Shown: piece after piece, positions 62,801-64,000 of the stretch
How positions within the stretch are numbered: position 1 is the stretch's first letter
Layout of the letters: each line of letters begins with the position of its first letter
Assembly (NCBI GenBank): GCA_964035015.1
Contig: OZ036014.1
Coordinates: forward strand, 6,104,995-6,168,994
Source: Corallium rubrum
Lineage: Eukaryota > Cnidaria > Anthozoa > Scleralcyonacea > Coralliidae
Direction of reading: 5' to 3'
Length of the DNA: 64,000 nt
Program-made: the position numbers and the translations under genes
The notes under the pieces: model-generated
Seen by the model: only the letters and a program-made list of their open reading frames with translations
What the model was told of the DNA's origin: nothing
The model's database searches: none

Positions 62801-64000
62801 GTATGTAAATAAGATTAATTATTATATGGCACAAGGTGTTCTCATTGGTCGAGACGTGTCACGTGCCGGTCGATTATTTTCCGTAATCGACCGGTCGATT
62901 ACGGATATTGTCAGCCATGTTGTTTGCAACTAAACAACGAAAGAAAACCGCAAGAATTTTGTGAATTCAACAACCTGAGGACTAAATTATGTATGATTGG
63001 GACGAGAGCAATCTGGAAGCAAGTTTAGGAGTCCGAAAGCGATGACAACAAAAGCAACAACATTGAAACGATGAGTTTATGTCACACGCTCGAGGTCACA
63101 CTAAACTGACTAAAGTACGTATCATGACAAGGTATAAATGTAAGGTTTGTTGTTTCAAAATGCCATATAATAAACTTTTTATTAACCTCGCTTGCTCGGT
63201 CTTTACAGAGAAATATCAGACCTCGGTCGTTGTGTACAAACCTCGCCCTACGGGCTCGGTCTGTACCAAAAAGACCTCGGTCCGATATTTCTCTGTAAAC
63301 ACCTCGCGTTCGGTTAATAATAAGTTAATAATAATAATAATAAAAAATCTCAAGAATGAAGCACGGAAACGAAATTCTACAAAAGATGTTACTTTGTCAT
63401 TTTCAATGTTCTTTCAAACTAGACAAACTTAATTTTCGCTGCATTGGCACTTTAAAGTTATGGATGCACGCGGAAAGTTGTGATAGCACGAAAAAAGCGT
63501 AAGAGATACTCGAGGCGATAACCGAGTGCATCCATAGTCGATGGAACCAAACCATGAACCATTTCTTATAGAACATACTGATAAAAATATACTGATAAAC
63601 ATGGCTTGAAGTAAACGCATGTCACAGGAAATGTTTCAGTTGTGTTTTCTGACATCTTTACATTTATTTTAAATATTCCAAGACCTCGATCTAGTCTTTA
63701 AATGTTGTCACAGACCAGTTGGTATAGTTTGTTTGCTTTGTTTTTGGCGGACTGTTTTTCTTGGCTTTCTTGCCGAAAATGGTTTCCCGTGCTTTTTTCC
63801 CGCGCTTTTTCTCCACGCTTTTTCCCCGCACTTTTTCTCCGCGCTTTTTCCCGCACTGTTTCCCGCGCTTTTCCCCGCACTCCATCGAGAAATGGAGCAC
63901 GCACGTCAACCAATCAGGTACGTTGTTGTATTAAATCTACGTTATAAAAAAAAATATCGACTTAATGCTCGAGTTACCTTCCATGATAGGGATCGGCGTA
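45791..64000 (-). CDS. COLGALT: COLGALT, procollagen galactosyltransferase (GT25), last five exons
   Basis: Minus-strand exons: 64000-63978 (continues beyond the window), 61803-61746, 61042-60921, 47453-47247, 45968-45791; 588 nt in frame, 195 residues plus stop. Reads in order YADPYHGR, TKGEIGCFMSHFLLWER, GLEVVLFLEDDIRFEPDFR, WDFMYVGRK, GYSWWTLGYVLTLEGAKKLL, VPVDEYIPIMFDKHP, SPYLLYPTHYIGDEGYFSDTE. This matches animal COLGALT1/2 and other GT25 enzymes. FLEDDIRFE holds the conserved acidic metal/nucleotide-sugar site. The enzyme adds galactose to hydroxylysine of collagens in the ER. The C-terminus is KVEL, a variant of the KDEL/RDEL retrieval signal, consistent with ER residence. The 13.5-kb intron 47454-60920 hosts a candidate gene on the other strand and many repeats. 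Confidence 0.92.
46198..46317. repeat. degenerate 24-bp tandem repeat with CGCGAGTGC words
   Basis: Five imperfect units of the form TTTTCACACGCGAGTGCG between COLGALT last exon and intron. Similar CGCGAG words occur in the PRRC2/QTRT2 promoter region. Confidence 0.7.
46330..47240. other. COLGALT last intron, mostly without recognisable features
   Basis: AT-rich sequence with a G-run at 47184-47198. No coding or element signature beyond the CGCGAG repeat noted separately. Confidence 0.4.
47500..47830. mobile_element. Penelope-like terminal pieces joined to a TTAA-MITE fragment
   Basis: 47503-47585 repeats the 5118-5192 block (CTGCCGAAACAGAGAACG, then CGAAGGCCCTTCGTCAG). 47645-47710 is one end of the TTAA MITE. 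47715-47805 (reverse) carries CTGATGAAGGCC...GGCCGAAAGC; a related piece is at 59650-59720. Fossil fragments. Confidence 0.55.
48190..48366. repeat. 38-bp minisatellite, about 4.5 copies
   Basis: The unit AATCATTATTGATAAAATGT + TAAAGTAATTGTTAAAAGT repeats with few changes. Lies upstream of the nested candidate gene. Confidence 0.92.
48996..49005 (+). promoter_or_regulatory. TATA box of the nested thyroglobulin-domain gene
   Basis: CCTATAAAGT lies about 95 bp before the candidate ATG at 49095. The spacing predicts a transcription start near 49025-49030 and a short leader containing GAGAGAGAGAG. Confidence 0.5.
49095..54387 (+). CDS. secreted thyroglobulin type-1 domain protein, nested in COLGALT intron, partial
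   Basis: Four candidate exons: 49095-49148, 50052-50076, 50887-51003 and 54178-54387. Each has GT/AG borders, and the last three junctions are all phase 1. The first two give a signal peptide (MQFSRMFARMFAAFYLLQFS then LELACE). The third encodes 39 residues with four Cys (CIDRRH...VPHCGDIG...YCEYNIRARSC), not recognised. The fourth is a full thyroglobulin type-1 repeat: KCQ...AYIPQC...GHFKIEQC...KCWCVNEKG...KCYN, six Cys with the CWCV core. TY-1 domains often inhibit cysteine or aspartic proteases or occur in extracellular matrix proteins; sea anemones secrete such inhibitors. The 3' part was not found; the CAC tract begins 40 bp later. A longer read-through of exon 2 (to the stop at 50252) is possible. 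Exons are short, so the model is tentative. Confidence 0.5.
50556..50830. repeat. 80-bp direct repeat, 192 bp apart
   Basis: GTAATGGTCAAGTTCCTATG...CACTCTTAAGTCAAAATTC appears at 50559-50620 and 50751-50812, almost unchanged. Lies just before the third exon of the nested gene. Confidence 0.85.
51290..51475 (-). repeat. two copies of the AAACTAACTTTATTTATACTGG repeat
   Basis: Reverse copies of the 2020-2182 family, tandem at 51302 and 51432. Dispersed repeat; class unknown. Confidence 0.5.
51510..51830 (+). mobile_element. tandem Penelope-like terminal repeats
   Basis: Three units of about 120-130 bp, each with CTGATGAAGAACTTTGGC (or CTGATGAATGAGGACTTTGG), then CGTCAGTA(C/T)TTCGTTC. CACTGCCTACACAGCACTCT matches 5317-5336 near the Penelope-like pair at 5118. 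Relics, no ORF. Confidence 0.5.
51897..53160 (-). mobile_element. LINE copy, minus strand, internally deleted
   Basis: The 3' end is at 51897 with an ATTC-type tail. 52086-52165 encodes LWNSLPADLRKSKTRSYF (C-terminal end). 52285-52500 and 53030-53160 encode parts of the endonuclease (VYRPPNAASEFFDHFENLL, GDLNCDL, then INEPTRVTVTSATLIDHFIT). The reverse transcriptase between endonuclease and C-terminus is missing. A MITE splits the endonuclease. Confidence 0.8.
52506..53027. mobile_element. MITE with about 66-bp TIRs inserted in the LINE
   Basis: Left end AACCTCGTCCCCAGGGCATT and right end the exact complement at 53027; arms match for about 65 bp with one or two differences. Flanked on both sides by GTTC. 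Interior AT-rich and without ORF. Confidence 0.9.
53345..53700 (+). mobile_element. 5S/tRNA-like SINE with (CAA)n tail
   Basis: Head GTTAGCGCACTGCCTCTCACC (A-box-like), then GAAGTTAAGCC...GGTCGAATGG...GGTACTCAGATGGGTGAC (5S-like), body CTGCGAGGGTTTTTCACCTGG, ending ATCAACAACAACAACA. Same family as 40590-40800 (reverse). Confidence 0.7.
53696..54115. repeat. (CAA)n and (CCAACA)n repeat
   Basis: Expands directly from the SINE tail. Hexamer CCAACA dominates 53821-53995. All long ORFs are artefacts. Confidence 0.97.
54420..57525. repeat. about 3.1 kb CAC/CCA trinucleotide tract
   Basis: Almost only A and C on the plus strand: CAC and CCA units with phase slips (CACACC, CCACCC) and rare T or G. 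It translates into Thr/Pro/His in one strand and Gly/Val/Trp/Cys in the other over 1000 codons, but no codon bias or domain is present. Segments such as 55200-55300 and 55590-55680 recur, so local duplications built it. Assembly length may be unreliable. Confidence 0.97.
57540..59405 (-). mobile_element. Polinton/Maverick DNA polymerase fragment, broken fossil
   Basis: The minus strand holds the N-terminal part of a protein-primed family B DNA polymerase of Polinton type, up to the start of its proofreading exonuclease. The polymerase domain proper, capsid genes, integrase and terminal repeats are not seen here. The reading is broken in a few places and the piece stops at the CAC tract. Long stretches are still open, which hints at a moderate rather than ancient age. 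Confidence 0.8.
59735..60915. mobile_element. TTAA-type palindromic MITE with a second palindrome nested inside
   Basis: Right end GCACTTTAA at 60907-60915; left end eroded near 59735. The inner 60100-60845 is its own large palindrome (AAAGTACATTTAAAAT at left, ATTTTAAATGTACTTT at right; AATGACGTCATCAGCCAT on both arms), about 350-bp arms. No ORF. The right end starts 6 bp inside the COLGALT intron. Confidence 0.8.
61149..61693. mobile_element. TTAA-flanked palindromic MITE, AGGGTATTGTC/A subfamily
   Basis: TTAAAGGGTATTGACAAT at 61149 and the complement to 61693, with TTAA on each side. Both arms also carry AAGATGGCGGACAGCACGCT. Lies in the COLGALT intron between 61746 and 61042. Confidence 0.88.
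62306..63346 (+). mobile_element. 5'-truncated LINE with 11-bp target duplication
   Basis: Encodes WQPLMERRNENKAVFMYKV...SISYSGVKTWNNLPRSL up to about 62624, the C-terminal end of a non-LTR protein, then a 3' UTR and a TAA-rich tail. ATCTCAAGAAT flanks it at 62295-62305 and 63347-63357. Confidence 0.82.
62818..63325. mobile_element. compound foldback (TTATTATATGGCA module plus CCTCG palindrome)
   Basis: Bounded by TTATTATATGGCA at 62819 and TGCCATATAATAA at 63161-63173, followed at once by an inverted repeat (GGTCTTTACAGAGAAATATC and GATATTTCTCTGTAAAC). Same two-module layout as 23425-23896, reversed. Confidence 0.65.
63600..63960. repeat. transposon remnant with CCGCGCTTTTT tandem repeats
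   Basis: Contains CTCCATCGAGAAATGGAGCA and GCACGTCAACCAATCAG, the reverse of the 42785-42830 block. The middle has about eight degenerate CCGCGCTTTTTC units of 13-16 bp. Borders the COLGALT exon at 63978. Confidence 0.6.

Larger units (their letters stand above)
61881..63570. mobile_element. nested insertion stack
   Basis: Outer DNA element ends TTAAGAAATGGTTCGTGG (61881) and CCATGAACCATTTCTTA (to 63570). Inside lies a TTAA MITE (61912-63455; TTAAAGTGC ... GCACTTTAA). Inside that lies a LINE 3' part (62306-63346) flanked by ATCTCAAGAAT. Inside the LINE lies the TTATATGGCA module with its palindrome. Confidence 0.8.

Overview
The window is animal nuclear DNA: AT-rich, intron-dense and full of small mobile elements. 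Five conserved metazoan genes can be reassembled from it exon by exon with consistent splice phases: a piRNA methyltransferase, a whirlin, a PRRC2 protein, the second subunit of queuine tRNA-ribosyltransferase, and a collagen galactosyltransferase. These, plus Penelope-like, Polinton, LINE, 5S-like SINE and many foldback elements, suggest an invertebrate, perhaps cnidarian-grade. The species cannot be fixed from the sequence and the lineage guess is weak.

Layout. 46-2394 (-): first three coding exons of HENMT1; the rest lies left of the window. 2395-6800: repeats, including a nested foldback element (2667-4631) and a 206-bp tandem duplication. 6835-7854 (+): a single-exon RING-H2 protein whose last zinc ligand is Asp. 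9125-18320 (+): whirlin, 11 exons, 1047 codons (HHD1-PDZ1-PDZ2-HHD2-linker-PDZ3). 19628-36987 (-): PRRC2, 12 exons, 3183 codons, tail-to-tail with whirlin, with one 5.3-kb exon that holds two in-frame coding minisatellites. 37498-42401 (+): QTRT2, 11 exons, 406 codons, head-to-head with PRRC2 over a 510-bp shared promoter region rich in CGCGAG words. 42402-45790: duplicated and foldback repeats. 45791-64000 (-): last five exons of COLGALT, ending in the ER-retrieval-like tail KVEL, with a 13.5-kb intron.

That COLGALT intron holds an opposite-strand candidate gene (49095-54387, TATA box, signal peptide, Cys-rich exon, thyroglobulin type-1 exon, all joined in phase 1). It also holds a LINE interrupted by a long-TIR MITE, a SINE whose tail runs into a CAA tract, about 3.1 kb of almost pure CAC-type trinucleotide repeat, and a broken Polinton polymerase fragment. 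The last 5 kb is a stack of nested insertions, several of them TTAA-flanked palindromic MITEs; one of these begins at intron position +6 of a COLGALT splice donor.

The host genes belong to separate pathways (piRNA stability, stereocilium or synapse scaffolding, translation and RNA granules, tRNA queuosine, collagen glycosylation). I see no operon-like cooperation, only the divergent PRRC2/QTRT2 pair and the nested gene.
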